Part shown: positions 33,438 through 44,342 of the stretch, in pieces | How positions within the stretch are numbered: position 1 is the stretch's first letter | Layout of the letters: each line of letters begins with the position of its first letter | DNA from: Leptobrachium leishanense | Taxonomy: Eukaryota > Chordata > Amphibia > Anura > Megophryidae | Reading direction: 5' to 3' | Length of the DNA: 64,000 nucleotides | Assembly: GCA_009667805.1 (NCBI GenBank) | Contig: CM019066.1 | Span: forward strand, 124,001-188,000 | Notes under the pieces: generated by a model | Told to the model about the DNA's origin: nothing | What the model saw: only the letters and a program-made list of their open reading frames with translations | Database searches by the model: none | Made by a program: the position numbers and the translations under genes

Positions 33438-34451
33438 TGTCATGGAACTGACGTAGCGCTCCCCACGTCAAACCCCAAGACTTTTATTTCCATGGCGAAA
33501 ACCCCAAAAGACATAGACCGTTGCTTTGGGGAAGACCTTATGTTCATTTATATTGTGTGGTTTTAAATATGTTTTACATCGTTTGGTTTTAGTTTAATTT
33601 AGTTTAGTGAAAAATGACATAGCTTTGGTTTTAAAATACTATATTCCTGTAGGTAAATATGTCTTTGTATAAAACAGTAAACAAGCTTTGCTGTTGTGTA
33701 AATTATGCGTCAGGGATTTTCCCCATTATCTAAGTACATGTTTAATTTAAGGGATCTCTGATAGAGTGTGTGTTTAATCTGATGTGCTGGAACAATGGAT
33801 GTACACACGTTGTGTGAGTTGAAGGCTAAGAGAATGTGAAGAATGTTGATTGTAAATAACTGACATAATCTAATTAGTATGGGTGTGCTAGTAATTAGTA
33901 TGGGTATGCAAATTGTGACTGTATACTTCAGCATAAATAGTGGCGTTGTTCATTAAAAGGGTCAGATCATCTGAGTGTTTGAAACATACAGCTCTGCCTG
34001 GTGTTGTCATTTCACGTCGGCTATATCTCACCACTACCCAGGAACGGGTCATTCTAACTCCGCAGCAGAACCTCAATTCGCCGCGCCGTTGCGCCACCTT
34101 GAATTGGTACCTCGGGATACCGCAACCACCCCGAATCGGGACCTCGACGCAGCGCCGTGCCTGCATCTTCAAGGAGACTCTACCGAACCGCGGTTCGCCA
34201 CGCAGACCGTCTCCAGCCTTTCAATGGTCAGTAGATCCGCTGCCCGAGACGCCGAGTGCCGTGCCACTCGGTAGTCGGGCGGATTTCCACCGTGGGTGCC
34301 CCATCTACTCTCCAGATCTCCACCGCCACGTGGTCTCCTACCCAAGCCGCTCGAGACGCCGGGTGCTGTGCCACTCGGTAGTCGGGCTTGGCAACACCAA
34401 AGAGGGGGTCAGATAGAGCAGGACCGCAGGCGGATACTCCATTCCGTCACA
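33438..34451 (+). repeat. E1 5' LTR (mosaic: U3 type A, U5 type B)
   Basis: It is 1014 bp. U3 carries the type-A segment with GTGTGCTAGTAATTAG. R-U5 carries CTCTGCCTGGTG and private variants CCTCAATTC, GGTCTCCTACC and GGGTGCTGTGCC that are also in the E1 3' LTR. The octamer is at 33906 and ATAAATA at 33933. The U5 36-bp repeats are at 34245-34280 and 34352-34387. Confidence 0.9.
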
Positions 34452-34503
34452 TTGGTGGCAAGCGGTGGGATAGCTCTCTGCACCCCCCAAGAAGACCCTC
34501 GCC

Positions 34504-36376
34504 ATGGTGGTGTACAGTCACTACACCAGGGACACCCTACGTGGGATGTTGGAGACTCGGGGAGGAAATCCCGGCAACAAAAATAAGAAAACCCTGGTGA
34601 AGGAGCTTCACAGGATGGACCAGCAACTGATAAGCGTCCCCAACTCCGTAGAACCCTGGTTCGAGGTTTACAGCACGCCTGGAGCTTCATCCAAGGAATC
34701 TACACCCCTCAGCGATACCTCTTTTGTGATTTACAGCGCGCCTGGGGTTGTAATTGAGGACACCGCACATCCCAGCGACCCTTGGATGGAGGCTTACAGC
34801 TCGCCTGGAGCTGCATCCGAGGGACACCAACACCCCCCAGCGATACCTCTTTTGTGATTTACAGCGCGCCTGGAGTTGTAATTGAGGACACAGGACCCCC
34901 GTCCATAAGAGACCGGTTCCAGCGAAGAGTAAGGAGGGCGATGGACCAGGCCCAGGCGGATGCACCTGGTACCTGGCAGGACGAGCACTGGTGGAAAGAT
35001 TTTGTCCGCCAGGAGATGTGGAACGAAGCCATTCAACAGGAGGAGGACTGCCCTGAAGAAGCCCTTCCCACTTATACGGAGAGGTACGAGCACCAGTGGT
35101 ACTTACGGGTGCCCTTTTTGGGAGCACAGCCCCGAGAGGAATGGCTGACGGAGCTAGGCGAACTGGTCCAGAGCGAAATTATACTGGACACCAGCTACAG
35201 AGCCCTCCAGTGGTTTACGTCCCAACTAATGCCCAGCACAGCAGACAGCGGCCCAACAAAAGGCTTCGACTACGGCGGCACAGGGCTGCTGTATACAAGG
35301 ATGGGCAAAGACCCCGGTTTTGGGGACGACACAGAGTGGCGGCGGGAACAACTCCTGGACCTCTTGTATGAGGAACTGGAAGACCTTGACGATGACCGTG
35401 AGGCAGAGGAACTGGAGTTTCTGGTTGAGCAGGAATGGGAGCTCGAAAAGGCCTACAAAAGGCTGTTCGACGACGCTCCACAGCTAGGCCTGAGCCCCAT
35501 TACCTGGGACTGTCTAGCGGAAGAAGCAGACAGCCCAAGTGACACTGAAGTATTGGAGCCCGAGATGCTCCCATGGGTCCCCGTCGGGACCACAGTAGAT
35601 GAGCCGGCCAGCTCAGAAGAAGCACGGCAGGTGCCAAGCGACCAGAATGGGCTGCGTAAAGGGTCCGAGTGGCCCAGTGAGGAAGTTATCCTCCCACCCC
35701 CGCAAGAAGACACTGTGGCAGTGTCCGTTTACCCAGCAGAAGAGCTGTCAACGGGGCAGAGTGCCGCTGGCCTCTGCCCACCCTCCCTCATCTGCCCCGA
35801 GGAGCAGAAGGAGGATTTACCCGAGCTGCTTATCCACAGCCGTTGACCCCATCCGACCCCCTGGACTTTGTTCCTGTACCCCCTCCCCAGCAGAAGAGCT
35901 GGCAACGGGGCAGAGTGCCGCTGGCCTCTGCCCACCTCCCTCATCTGCCCCGAGGAGCAGAAGGAGGATTTACCGAGCTGCTTATCCACAGCCGTTGACC
36001 CCATCCGACCCCCTGGACTTTGTTCCTGTACCCACCTCCCAAGCAGAAGAGCTGGCAATGCGGCAGAGTGCCGCTGGCCTCTGCCCACCCTCCATCGTCT
36101 GCCCTGAGGAGCCGAAGGAGGATTTACCCGAGCTGCTTATCCCACAGCCGTTGACCCCATCCAACCGCCTGGACGTCATTCCTTCACCCGCTTCCCCAGC
36201 AGAAGAGCTGGCAACCGGACAGAGTGCCGCTGGCCTCTGCCCATCCTCCACCATCTGCCCTGAGGAGCAGAAGGGGGATACCCTCGAGCTGCTTATCCCG
36301 CAGCCGCTTACCCCATCCAACCCCCTGGACTTTGTTCCTGTACCCACCTCCCCAGCAGAAGAGCTGGCAACGGGGC
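34504..36376 (+). pseudogene. E1 repeat-rich protein, 5' part
   Basis: ATG at 34504 in a good context (GCCATGG) follows the primer site by 30 bp. The N-terminus (YTRDTLRGMLETRGGN ... TLVKELHRM) looks like a SAP-type helix-loop-helix. Four 21-residue repeats follow (34663-34910; alternating PWFEVYSTPGASS and SFVIYSAPGVVIED types). A one-base change near 34823 shifts frame in the third repeat. The acidic middle is open to about 35833, where a lost C ends the frame in the 52-residue repeats. E2 interrupts the array at 36376. Confidence 0.8.
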
Positions 36377-37425
36377 TGTGACAGAATGGAGTATCCGCCT
36401 GCGGTCCTGCTCTATCTGACCCCCTTCTTTGGTGTTGCCAAGCCCGACTACCGAGTGGCACGGCACCCGGCGTCTCGAGCGGCTTGGGTAGAAGACCACG
36501 TGGCGGTGGAGATCTGGAGAGTAGATGGGGCACCCACGGTGGAAATCCGCCCGACTACCGAGTGGCACGGCACTCGGCGTCTCCGAGCAGCGGATCTACT
36601 GACCATTGAAAGGCTGGAGACGGTCTGCGTGGTGAACCGCGGTTCGGTAGAGTCTCCTTGAAGATGCAGGCACGGCGCTGAGTCGAGGTCCCAATTCGGG
36701 GTGGTTGCGGTATCCCGAGGTACCAATTCAAGGTGGCGCAACGGCGCGGCGAATCGAGGTTCTGCTGCGGAGTTAAAATGACCCGTTCCTGGGTAGTGGT
36801 GAGATATAGCCGACGTGAAATGACACCACCAGGCAGAGCTGTATGTTTCAAACACTCAGATGATCTGAATCCTTTAATGAACAACGCCACTATTTATGCT
36901 CAAGTAAGACAGTCATAATTTGCATACCCATACTAATTAGGAGCCTACCCATACAATGAGGTGTTTCCCCATACTAATTAGGAGCCTATCCAACAATGAG
37001 GTATGCAGTTATTGCAATCAACATTCTTCACATTCTCTTAGCCTTCAGTCCACATAACATTTGTACATCTATTGTTCCAGCACATCAGATTAAACACACA
37101 CTCTATCAGAGATCCCTTAAATTAAACATGTACTTAGATAATGGGGAAAATCCCTGACGCATAATTTACAACAGCAAAGCTTGTTTACTGTTTTATACAA
37201 AGACACATTTACCTACAGGAATATAGTATTTTAAAACCAAAGCTATGTCATTTTTCACTAAACTAAATTAAACTAAAACCAAACGATGTAAAACATATTT
37301 AAAACCACACAATATAAATGAACATAAGGTCTTCCCCAAAGCAACGGTCTATCTTTTGGGGTTTTCGCCATGGAAATAAAAGTCTTGGAGTTTGACGTGG
37401 GGAGCGCTACGTCAGTTCCATGACA
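36377..37425 (-). repeat. E2 3' LTR (U3 type B)
   Basis: It is 1049 bp, plus-strand TGTGACAGAATGG to CCATGACA. U3 has two units of a ~41-bp repeat (CCATACTAATTAGGAGCCTA with CCATACAATGAGGTG) at about 36926-37005. Confidence 0.92.
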
Positions 37426-40010
37426 TATCTCCCCTCCCCAAAGGAGTCCGACGGCCACAGTTGGACCCCAACGGGTCGACGCGGGGTCGTTGGAGCAATA
37501 GTCCATACCTGGGTCCATAGTCTGTTGGGAGGAGGCGAGCCACCAGGCTTCTCCATTTGTCCTTGCGGCAGTGCCTGGCGTGTTGGGGGTACAAATCTTG
37601 GGGGTACCCCCTCCGGAATAAGGGTCCTGTGGTCGGGGAGGGGTACCGCCTGTACCACCTCCAGAGGTATCGCGCACCCGGGAAAAACGGGTGCTAAATG
37701 CACGCGCCCTGAGTGCCCTGGTCAGCCGTTGGAAAAAACAGTGGCTGCATGAGGCCTCCGGGCCAAAGGGGTGTGGAGATGGGCAGAGTTGAAACAGGCT
37801 CTGCCCCATTGCCAGCGCGTCGGCTGGGAGGTCCAAGGCCGAGGAAGGGTCCCCGGGCAGGAGAATGGCGTCCTCCATCTCCGGTGGGGTCAGTGGCTGC
37901 GGGATAAGCAGCCCGGGTGTATCCTCTTTCTGCTCCTCGGGACAGACGAGAGAGGGTGGGCAGAGGCCAGCGGCACTCTGCCCCGTTGCCAGCTCTTCTG
38001 CTGGGTAAGCGGGTGTGGGAACAAAGTCCAGGGGGTCGGATGGGGTCAACGGCTGCGGGATAAGCAGCCCGGGTAAATCCTCCTTCGGCTCCTCAGGGCA
38101 GACGATGGAGGGTGGGCAGAGGCCAGCGGCACTCTGCCGCATTGCCAGATCTTCTGCTGGGGAGGTGGGTACAGGAACAAAGTCCAGGGGGTTGGATGGG
38201 GTAAGCGGCTGCGGGATAAGCAGCTCGAGGGTATCCCCCTTCTGCTCCTCAGGGCAGATGGTGGAGGATGGGCAGAGGCCAGCGGCACTCTGTCCGGTTG
38301 CCAGCTCTTCTGCTGGGGAAGCGGGTGCAGGAATGACGTCCAGGCGGTTGGATGGGGTCAACGGCTGCGGGATAAGCAGCTCGGGTAAATCCTCCTTCGG
38401 CTCCTCAGGGCAGATGATGGAGGGTGGGCAGAGGCCAGCGGCACTCTGCCGCATTGCCAGCTCTTCTGCTGGGGAGGTGGGTACAGGAACAAAGTCCAGG
38501 GGGTCAGATGGGGTCAACGGCTGCGGGATAAGCAGCTCAGGTAAATCCTCCTTCTGCTCCTCGGGGCAGACGAGGGAGGGTGGGCAGAGGCCAGCGGCAC
38601 TCTGCCCCGTTGCCAGCTCTTCTGCTGGGGAGGTGGGTACAGGAACAAAGTCCAGGGGGTTGGATGGGGTAAGCAGCTGCGTGATAAGCAGCTCGGGGAA
38701 ATCCTCCTTCTGCTCCTCGGGGCAGATGAGGGAGGGTGGGCAGAGGCCAGCGGCACTCTGCCCCGTTGCCAGCTCTTCTGCTGGGTAAACGGACACTGCC
38801 ACAGTGTCTTCTTGCGGGGGTGGGAGGATAACTTCCTCACTGGGCCACTCGGACCCTTTACGCGGCCCATTCTGGTCGCTTGGCACCTGCCGTGCTTCTT
38901 CTGAGCTGGCCGGCTCATCTACTGTGGTCCCGACGGGGACCCATGGGAGCATCTCGGGCTCCAATACTTCAGTGTCACTTGGGCTGTCTGCTTCTTCCGC
39001 TAGACAGTCCCAGGTAATGGGGCTCAGGCCTAGCTGTGGAGCGTCGTCGAACAGCCTTTTGTAGGCCTTTTCGAGCTCCCATTCCTGCTCAACCAGAAAC
39101 TCCAGTTCCTCTGCCTCACGGTCATCGTCAAGGTCTTCCAGTTCCTCATACCGGAGGTCCAGGAGTTGTTCCCGCCGCCACTCTGTGTCGTCCCCAAAAC
39201 CGGGGTCTTTGCCCATCCTTGTATACAGCAGCCCTGTGCCGCCGTAGTCGAAGCCTTTTGTTGGGCCGCTGTCTGCTGTGCTGGGCATTAGTTGGGACGT
39301 AAACCACTGGAGGGCTCTGTAGCTGGTGTCCAGTATAATTTCGCTCTGGACCAGTTCACCTAGCTCCGTCAGCCATTCCTCTCGGGGCTGTGCTCCCAAA
39401 AAGGGCACCCGTAAGTACCACTGGTGCTCGAACCTCTCCGTATAAGTGGGAAGGGCTTCTTCAGGGCAGTCCTCCTCCTGTTGAATGGCTTCGTTCCACA
39501 TCTCCTGGCGGACAAAATCTTTCCACCAGTGCTCGTCCTGCCAGGTACCAGGTGCATCCGCCTGGGCCTGGGCCATCGCCCTCCTTACTCTTCGCTGGAA
39601 CCGGTCTCTTATGGACGGGGGTCCTGTGTCCTCAATTACAACTCCAGGCGCGCTGTAAATCACAAAAGAGGTATCGCTGGGGGTGTGGCGTCCTCGGATG
39701 CAGCTCCAGGCGAGCTGTAAGCCTCCATCCAAGGGTCGCTGGGATGTGCGGTGTCCTCAATTACAACTCCAGGCGCGCTGTAAATCACAAAAGAGGTATC
39801 GCTGAGGGGTGTAGATTCCTTGGATGAAGCTCCAGGCGTGCTGTAAACCTCGAACCAGGGTTCTACGGGGTTGGGGACGCTTATCAGTTGCTGGTCCATC
39901 CTGTGAAGCTCCTTCACCAGGGTTTTCTTATTTTTGTTGCCGGGATTTCCTCCCCGAGTCTCCAACATGCCACGTAGGGTGTCCCTGGTGTAGTGACTGT
40001 ACACCACCAT
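37412..40010 (-). CDS. E2 repeat-rich protein, nearly intact
   Basis: About 866 codons from ATG at 40010. Residues 1-40 are SAP-like (tentative). Residues ~50-135 are four 21-residue repeats. Residues ~140-365 are acidic, with WWKDFVRQEMW and a Glu-rich helix LEFLVEQEWELEKAYKRLF. Then come six 52-residue Pro-rich repeats and a Cys/Gly/basic tail (CSHCFFQRLTRAL). One frameshift at about 39677 (five instead of six C) and one at about 37604 (one T lost) are the only breaks seen. The second moves the tail into a frame that runs into U3 to 37273; other copies stop at a TGA 14 nt inside the LTR. No protease, RT or integrase is visible. The role is unknown; a gag-like or RNA-binding coat function is a guess. 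Confidence 0.8.
37900..38790 (-). repeat. Six 156-bp repeats in E2
   Basis: Six 52-residue units in one open frame, varying at a few positions (ELATGQSAAG or DLAMRQSAAG; DFVPVPTSPAE or DVIPAPASPAE). Unit order and variants correspond between E2, E3 and E0. The array was therefore present before these copies spread. Confidence 0.9.
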
Positions 40011-40062
40011 GGCGAGGGTCTTCTTGGGGGGTGCAGAGAGCTATCCCACCGCTTGCCACCAA

Positions 40063-41116
40063 TGTGACGGAATGGAGTATCCGCCTGCGGTCCTGCTCTA
40101 TCTGACCCCCTTCTTTGGTGTTGCCAAGCCCGACTACCGAGTGGCACGGCACCCGGCGTCTCGAGCGGCTTGGGTAGAAGACCACGTGGCGGTGGAGATC
40201 TGGAGAGTAGATGGGGCACCCACGGTGGAAATCCGCCCGACTACCGAGTGGCACGGCACTCGGCGTCCGAGCAGCGGATCTACTGACCATTGAAAGGCTG
40301 GAGACGGTCTGCGTGGTGAACCGCGGTTCGGTAGAGTCTCCTTGAAGATGCAGGCACGGCGCTGAGTCGAGGTCCCAATTCGGGGTGGTTGCGGTATCCC
40401 GAGGTACCAATTCAAGGTGGCGCAACGGCGCGGCGAATCGAGGTTCTGCTGCGGAGTTAAAATGACCCGTTCCTGGGTAGTGGTGAGATATAGCCGACGT
40501 GAAATGACACCACCAGGCAGAGCTGTATGTTTCAAACACTCAGATGATCTGAATCCTTTAATGAACAACGCCACTATTTATGCTCAAGTAAGACAGTCAT
40601 AATTTGCATACCCATACTAATTAGGAGCCTACCCATACAATGAGGTGTTTCCCCATACTAATTAGGAGCCTACCCATACAATGAGGTATGGCAGTTATTT
40701 GCAATCAACATTCTTCACATTCTCTTAGCCTTCAGTCCACATAACATTTGTACATCTATTGTTCCAGCACATCAGATTAAACACACACTCTATCAGAGAT
40801 CCCTTAAATTAAACATGTACTTAGATAATGGGGAAAATCCCTGACGCATAATTTACACAACAGCAAAGCTTGTTTACTGTTTTATACAAAGACACATTTA
40901 CCTACAGGAATATAGTATTTTAAAACCAAAGCTATGTCATTTTTCACTAAACTAAATTAAACTAAAACCAAACGATGTAAAACATATTTAAAACCACACA
41001 ATATAAATGAACATAAGGTCTTCCCCAAAGCAACGGTCTATGTCTTTTGGGGTTTTCGCCATGGAAATAAAAGTCTTGGGGTTTGACGTGGGGAGCGCTA
41101 CGTCAGTTCCATGACA
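40063..41116 (-). repeat. E2 5' LTR (U3 type B)
   Basis: It is 1054 bp with TG...CA ends and two U3 repeat units, matching the E2 3' LTR. The rc primer site lies directly before it at 40043-40062. Confidence 0.92.
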
Positions 41117-42303
41117 GGGGCAGAGTGCCGCTGGCCCGCCACCCTCCATCGCTAAACCCTGAGGAGCAGAAGAGAGATTTACCCGGGCTGCTTATCCGCA
41201 GCCGTTGCCCCATCCGACCCCCTGGACTTTGTTCCCAACCCGCTTACCCAGCAGAAGAGCTGGCAACGGGGCAGAATGCCGCTGGCCTCTGCCCACCCTC
41301 CATCGTCTGCCCTGAGGAGCAGAAGGAGGATTACCGAGCTGCTTATCCCGCAGCCGTTGACCCCATCCAACCGCCTGGACGTCATTCCTGCACCCGCTTC
41401 CTCAGCAGAAGAGCTGGCAACCGGACAGAGTGCCGCTGGCCTCTGCCATCCCTCCACCATCTGCCCTGAGGAGCAGAAGGGGAATATCTTCGAGCTGCTT
41501 AATCCTGCAGCCGCTTACCCCATCCAACCCCCTGGACTTTGTTCCTGTACCCACCTCCCCAGCAGAAGAGCTGGCAACGGGGCAGAGTGCAGCTGGCCCC
41601 TGCCCACCCTCCATCGTCTACCCTGAAGGAGCAGAAGGAGGATTACCCGGGCTGCTTATCCCGCAGCCGTTGACCCCATCCGACCCCCTGGACTTTGTTC
41701 CCACACCCGCTTACCCAGCAGAAGAGCTGGCAATGGGGCAGAGTGCCGCTGGCCTCTGCCACCCTCTCTCGTCTGTCCCGAGGAGCAGAAAGAGGATACA
41801 CCCGGGCTGCTTATCCCGCAGCCACTGACCCCACGGAGATGGAGGACGCCATTCTCCTGCCCGGGGACCCTTCCTCGGCCTTGAACCTCCCAGCCGACGC
41901 GCTGGCAATGGGGCAGAGCCTGTTTCAACTCTGTCCATCTCCACACCCCTTTGGCCGGAGGCCCCATGCAGCCACTGTTTTTTCCAACGGCTGACCAGGG
42001 CACTCGCGGCGCGTGCATTTAGCACCCGTTTTCCCGGGTGCGCGATACCTCTGGAGGTGGTATAGGCGGTACCCCTCCCGACCACAGGACCCTTATTCCG
42101 GAGGGGGTACCCCCAAAGATTTGTACCCCCAACACGCCAGGCACTGCCGCAAGGACAAATGGAGAAGCCTGGTGGCTCGCCTCCTCCCAACAGACTATGG
42201 ACCCAGGTATGGACTATTGGTCCAACGACCCCGCGTCGACCCGTTGGGGTCCAACTGTGACCGTCGGACTCCTTTGGGAGGGCAGATATGTCATGGAACT
42301 GAC
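41117..42303 (+). pseudogene. E1 repeat-rich protein, 3' part
   Basis: This continues the 52-residue array after E2, starting with the duplicated GGGGC. Several small deletions break the frame (for example near 41160, 41330 and 41630). The tail ends GGGCAGATATG at the LTR, a mutated polypurine tract. Confidence 0.8.
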
Positions 42304-43304
42304 GTAGCGCTCCCCACGTCAAACCCCAAGACTTTTATTTCCATGGCGAAAACCCCAAAAGACATAGACCGTTGCTTTGGGGAAGACCTTATGTTCATTT
42401 ATATTGTGTGGTTTTAAATATGTTTTACATCGTTTGGTTTTAGTTTAATTTAGTTTAGTGAAAAAATGACATAGCTTTGGTTTTAAAATACTATAATTCC
42501 TGTAGGTAAATGTGTCTTTGTATAAAACAGTAAACAAGCTTTGCTGTTGTGTAAATTATTCGTCAGGGATTTTCCCCATTATCTTAAGTACATGTTTAAT
42601 TTAAGGGATCTCTGATAGAGTGTGTGTTTAATCTGATGTGCTGGAACAATAGATGTACAAATGTTATGTGGACTGAAGGCTAAGAGAATGTGAAGAATGT
42701 TGATTGTAAATAACTGCCATATCTCATTGTATGGATAGGCTCCTAATTAGTATGGGTATGCAAATTATGACTGTTGTACTGGAGCATAAATAGTGGCGTT
42801 GTTCATTAAAGGATTCAGTTCATCTGAGTGTTTGAAACATACAGCTCTGCCTGGTGTTATCATTTCACGTCGGCTATATCTCACCACTACCCAGGAACGG
42901 GTCATTCTAACTCCGCAGCAGAACCTCAATTCCCCGCGCCGTTGCGCCACCTTGAATTGGTACCTCGGGATACCGCAACCACCCCGAATCGGGACCTCGA
43001 CGCAGCGCCGTGCCTGCATCTTCAAGGAGACTCTACCGAACCGCTGTTCGCCACGCAGACCGTCTCCAGCCTTTTAATGGTCAGTAGATCCGCTGCCCGA
43101 GACGCCGAGTGCCGTGCCACTCGGTAGTCGGGCGGATTTCCACCGTGGGTGCCCCATCTACTCTCCAGATCTCCACCGCCACGTGGTCTCCTACCCAAGC
43201 CGCTCGAGACGCCGGGTGCTGTGCCACTCCGTAGTCGGGCTTGGCAACACCAAAGAGGGGGTCAGATAGAGCAGGACCGCAGGCGGATACTCCATTCCGT
43301 CACA
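42289..43304 (+). repeat. E1 3' LTR (U3 type B)
   Basis: It is 1016 bp. U3 has the type-B segment GTATGGATAGGCTCC and the octamer at 42758. It shares CCTCAATTC, GGTCTCCTACC and GGGTGCTGTGCC with the E1 5' LTR but differs from it in distal U3. Confidence 0.9.
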
Positions 43305-43420
43305 AGGTCTCACCAGTGCTCTGTACAGTGGCATGAGCACTTCCCTTTTCCTACTGCTAATACCTCTCCCTACACAACCAAGCATTCTGCTAGCATTTCA
43401 TGCTGCTCTATTACATTGAC

Positions 43421-43664
43421 CTCAAAAATAGAACGAAAAGACGTTCAGAGTATCGGCGCTATCTCATATAGTGAACTGGTGATATATAATGCTGCTCACC
43501 TATTGGGTGTACCTGTCACCTTACCAATATCAAACAGAAAAATACAAATAAATGTATCTAAGGGAGCGCAGTACATATATTGATGGAAAATTGTAAACAA
43601 GGATTGACTTAGCTTTAAAGCTAAGTCAATCCTTGTTTACAATTTCCATCAATATATGTACTGC
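43421..43664. mobile_element. 244-bp insert with palindromic end and 16-bp duplication
   Basis: GCTCTATTACATTGAC occurs at 43405-43420 and 43665-43680, and the CR1 sequence is continuous across it. The right half is a palindrome centred at 43616/43617 with arms of about 52 bp (43564-43616 and 43617-43668) and no loop. The long duplication points to LINE-machinery insertion, and the inverted end to twin priming or snap-back synthesis. The source family is unknown. Confidence 0.8.
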
Positions 43665-43680
43665 GCTCTATTACATTGAC

Positions 43681-44256
43681 TACTTACCCTTAGATCCTCT
43701 GAAATAATGACCCCTAAATCCCTTTCCTCAGATGTTGAGGTTAGGACTGTATCAAATATTCTATATTCAGCCCTTGGGTTTTTACGTCCCAGGTGCATTA
43801 TCTTGCACTTATCCACATTAAAACTCAATTGCCAGAACTCCGACCATTTTTTTAGTTTACCTAAATCATTTGTCATTTGGCTGATCCCTCCAGGAATGTC
43901 AACCCTGTTGCAAATCTTTGTGTCATCAGCAAAAAAGACATACTTTTCCATTAATAACTTCTGCAATATCACTAATAAAAATATTAAAGAGAATGGGTCC
44001 AAGTACTGACCCCTGAGGTACCCCACTGGTAACAAGACCTTGCGCCGAATAAACTCCATTTACCACAACCCTCTGTTGTCTGTCACTCAGCCACTGCCTA
44101 ATCCATTCAACAATATTGGAATCCAAGCTCAAAGATTGCAATTTATTGATAAGCCTTCTATGCGGAACAGTATCAAAAGCCTTACTGAAATCTAAATAAG
44201 CAATGTCTACTGCACCACCTGTGTCTATTATTTTTGTTACCCAATCAAAAAAATCA
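43681..44256 (-). pseudogene. CR1-like RT core fragment
   Basis: One frame (44141 onward) holds [20 protein letters not shown] and [18 protein letters not shown]. The next holds FADDTKICN (catalytic Asp pair), LKKWSEFWQLSFNVDKCKIM and RDLGVIISEDLR. Those are RT blocks of CR1/L2-type LINEs. A frame break near 43945 and the truncated 5' end make it inactive. The piece at 43310-43420 adds MLGCVGRGISSRKREVLMPL from the same protein. Confidence 0.88.
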
Positions 44257-44260
44257 AGTA

Positions 44261-44342
44261 GACAAGGTGGCCGAGTGGTTAAGGCGATGGACTGCTAATC
44301 CATTGTGTTCTGCACACGTGGGTTCGAATCCCATCCTCGTTG
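44261..44342 (+). tRNA. tRNA-Ser(GCU)-like sequence, possibly a SINE head
   Basis: The 82 bp have A box TGGCCGAGTGG, anticodon-loop ACTGCTAATC with GCT, a long variable arm, and B box GGTTCGAATCC. The acceptor stem has one A-C mismatch and one G-T pair. It closely resembles vertebrate tRNA-Ser(GCU). The next ~200 bp hold a second promoter-like B box (GGGTTCAATCC) and an A-rich tail, so a tRNA-derived SINE is more likely than a working gene. No T-run terminator follows directly. Confidence 0.6.

Larger units (their letters stand above)
36377..41116 (-). mobile_element. E2: full-length E-family element nested in E1
   Basis: Read on the minus strand: 5' LTR (41116-40063), primer site (40062-40043), coding region, polypurine tract (37442-37426), 3' LTR (37425-36377). 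The flanks carry GGGGC (36372-36376 and 41117-41121). Both LTRs are type B with two U3 repeats, as expected for a normal pair. At 4740 bp it is the best complete copy in the window. Confidence 0.93.
33438..43304 (+). mobile_element. E1: E-family LTR element, holds E2
   Basis: The LTRs are 33438-34451 and 42289-43304. Flanks carry AGGTC (33433-33437 and 43305-43309), and the CR1 sequence is continuous once E1 is removed. Internal sequence is 34452-36376 and 41117-42288; E2 lies between with duplication GGGGC. The two LTRs have different U3 types (A at 5', B at 3') but share private R-U5 variants. Confidence 0.92.
32912..44256 (-). mobile_element. CR1-like LINE fragment, interrupted twice
   Basis: The 3' end on the minus strand is at 32912 (TTTTTCTATGTTTCTA, like the CR1 short 3' repeat). 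Segments 32912-33437, 43305-43420 and 43681-44256 belong together. They are separated by E1 (target duplication AGGTC) and by a 244-bp insert (16-bp duplication). The LINE is 5'-truncated at about 44256, so only the C-terminal half of RT is present (about 1.2 kb). Confidence 0.88.

Noticed and set aside
33940..34416. Recurrent 100-158 codon frames in E-family R-U5 (both strands, all copies)
   Set aside because: They overlap each other in two sense frames and the antisense, lie in a GC-rich LTR and have no fixed start. They end before the primer site except by indel.
37771..38788. Long antisense frames over the E-family arrays (for example 257 codons)
   Set aside because: They mirror the 156-bp sense repeats; the unit length is a multiple of three, so several frames stay open by chance.
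32912..44300. Continuation of hAT copy 2 beyond the LINE
   Set aside because: No hAT transposase sequence was seen after 44256; SINE-like and ERV sequence follows instead.
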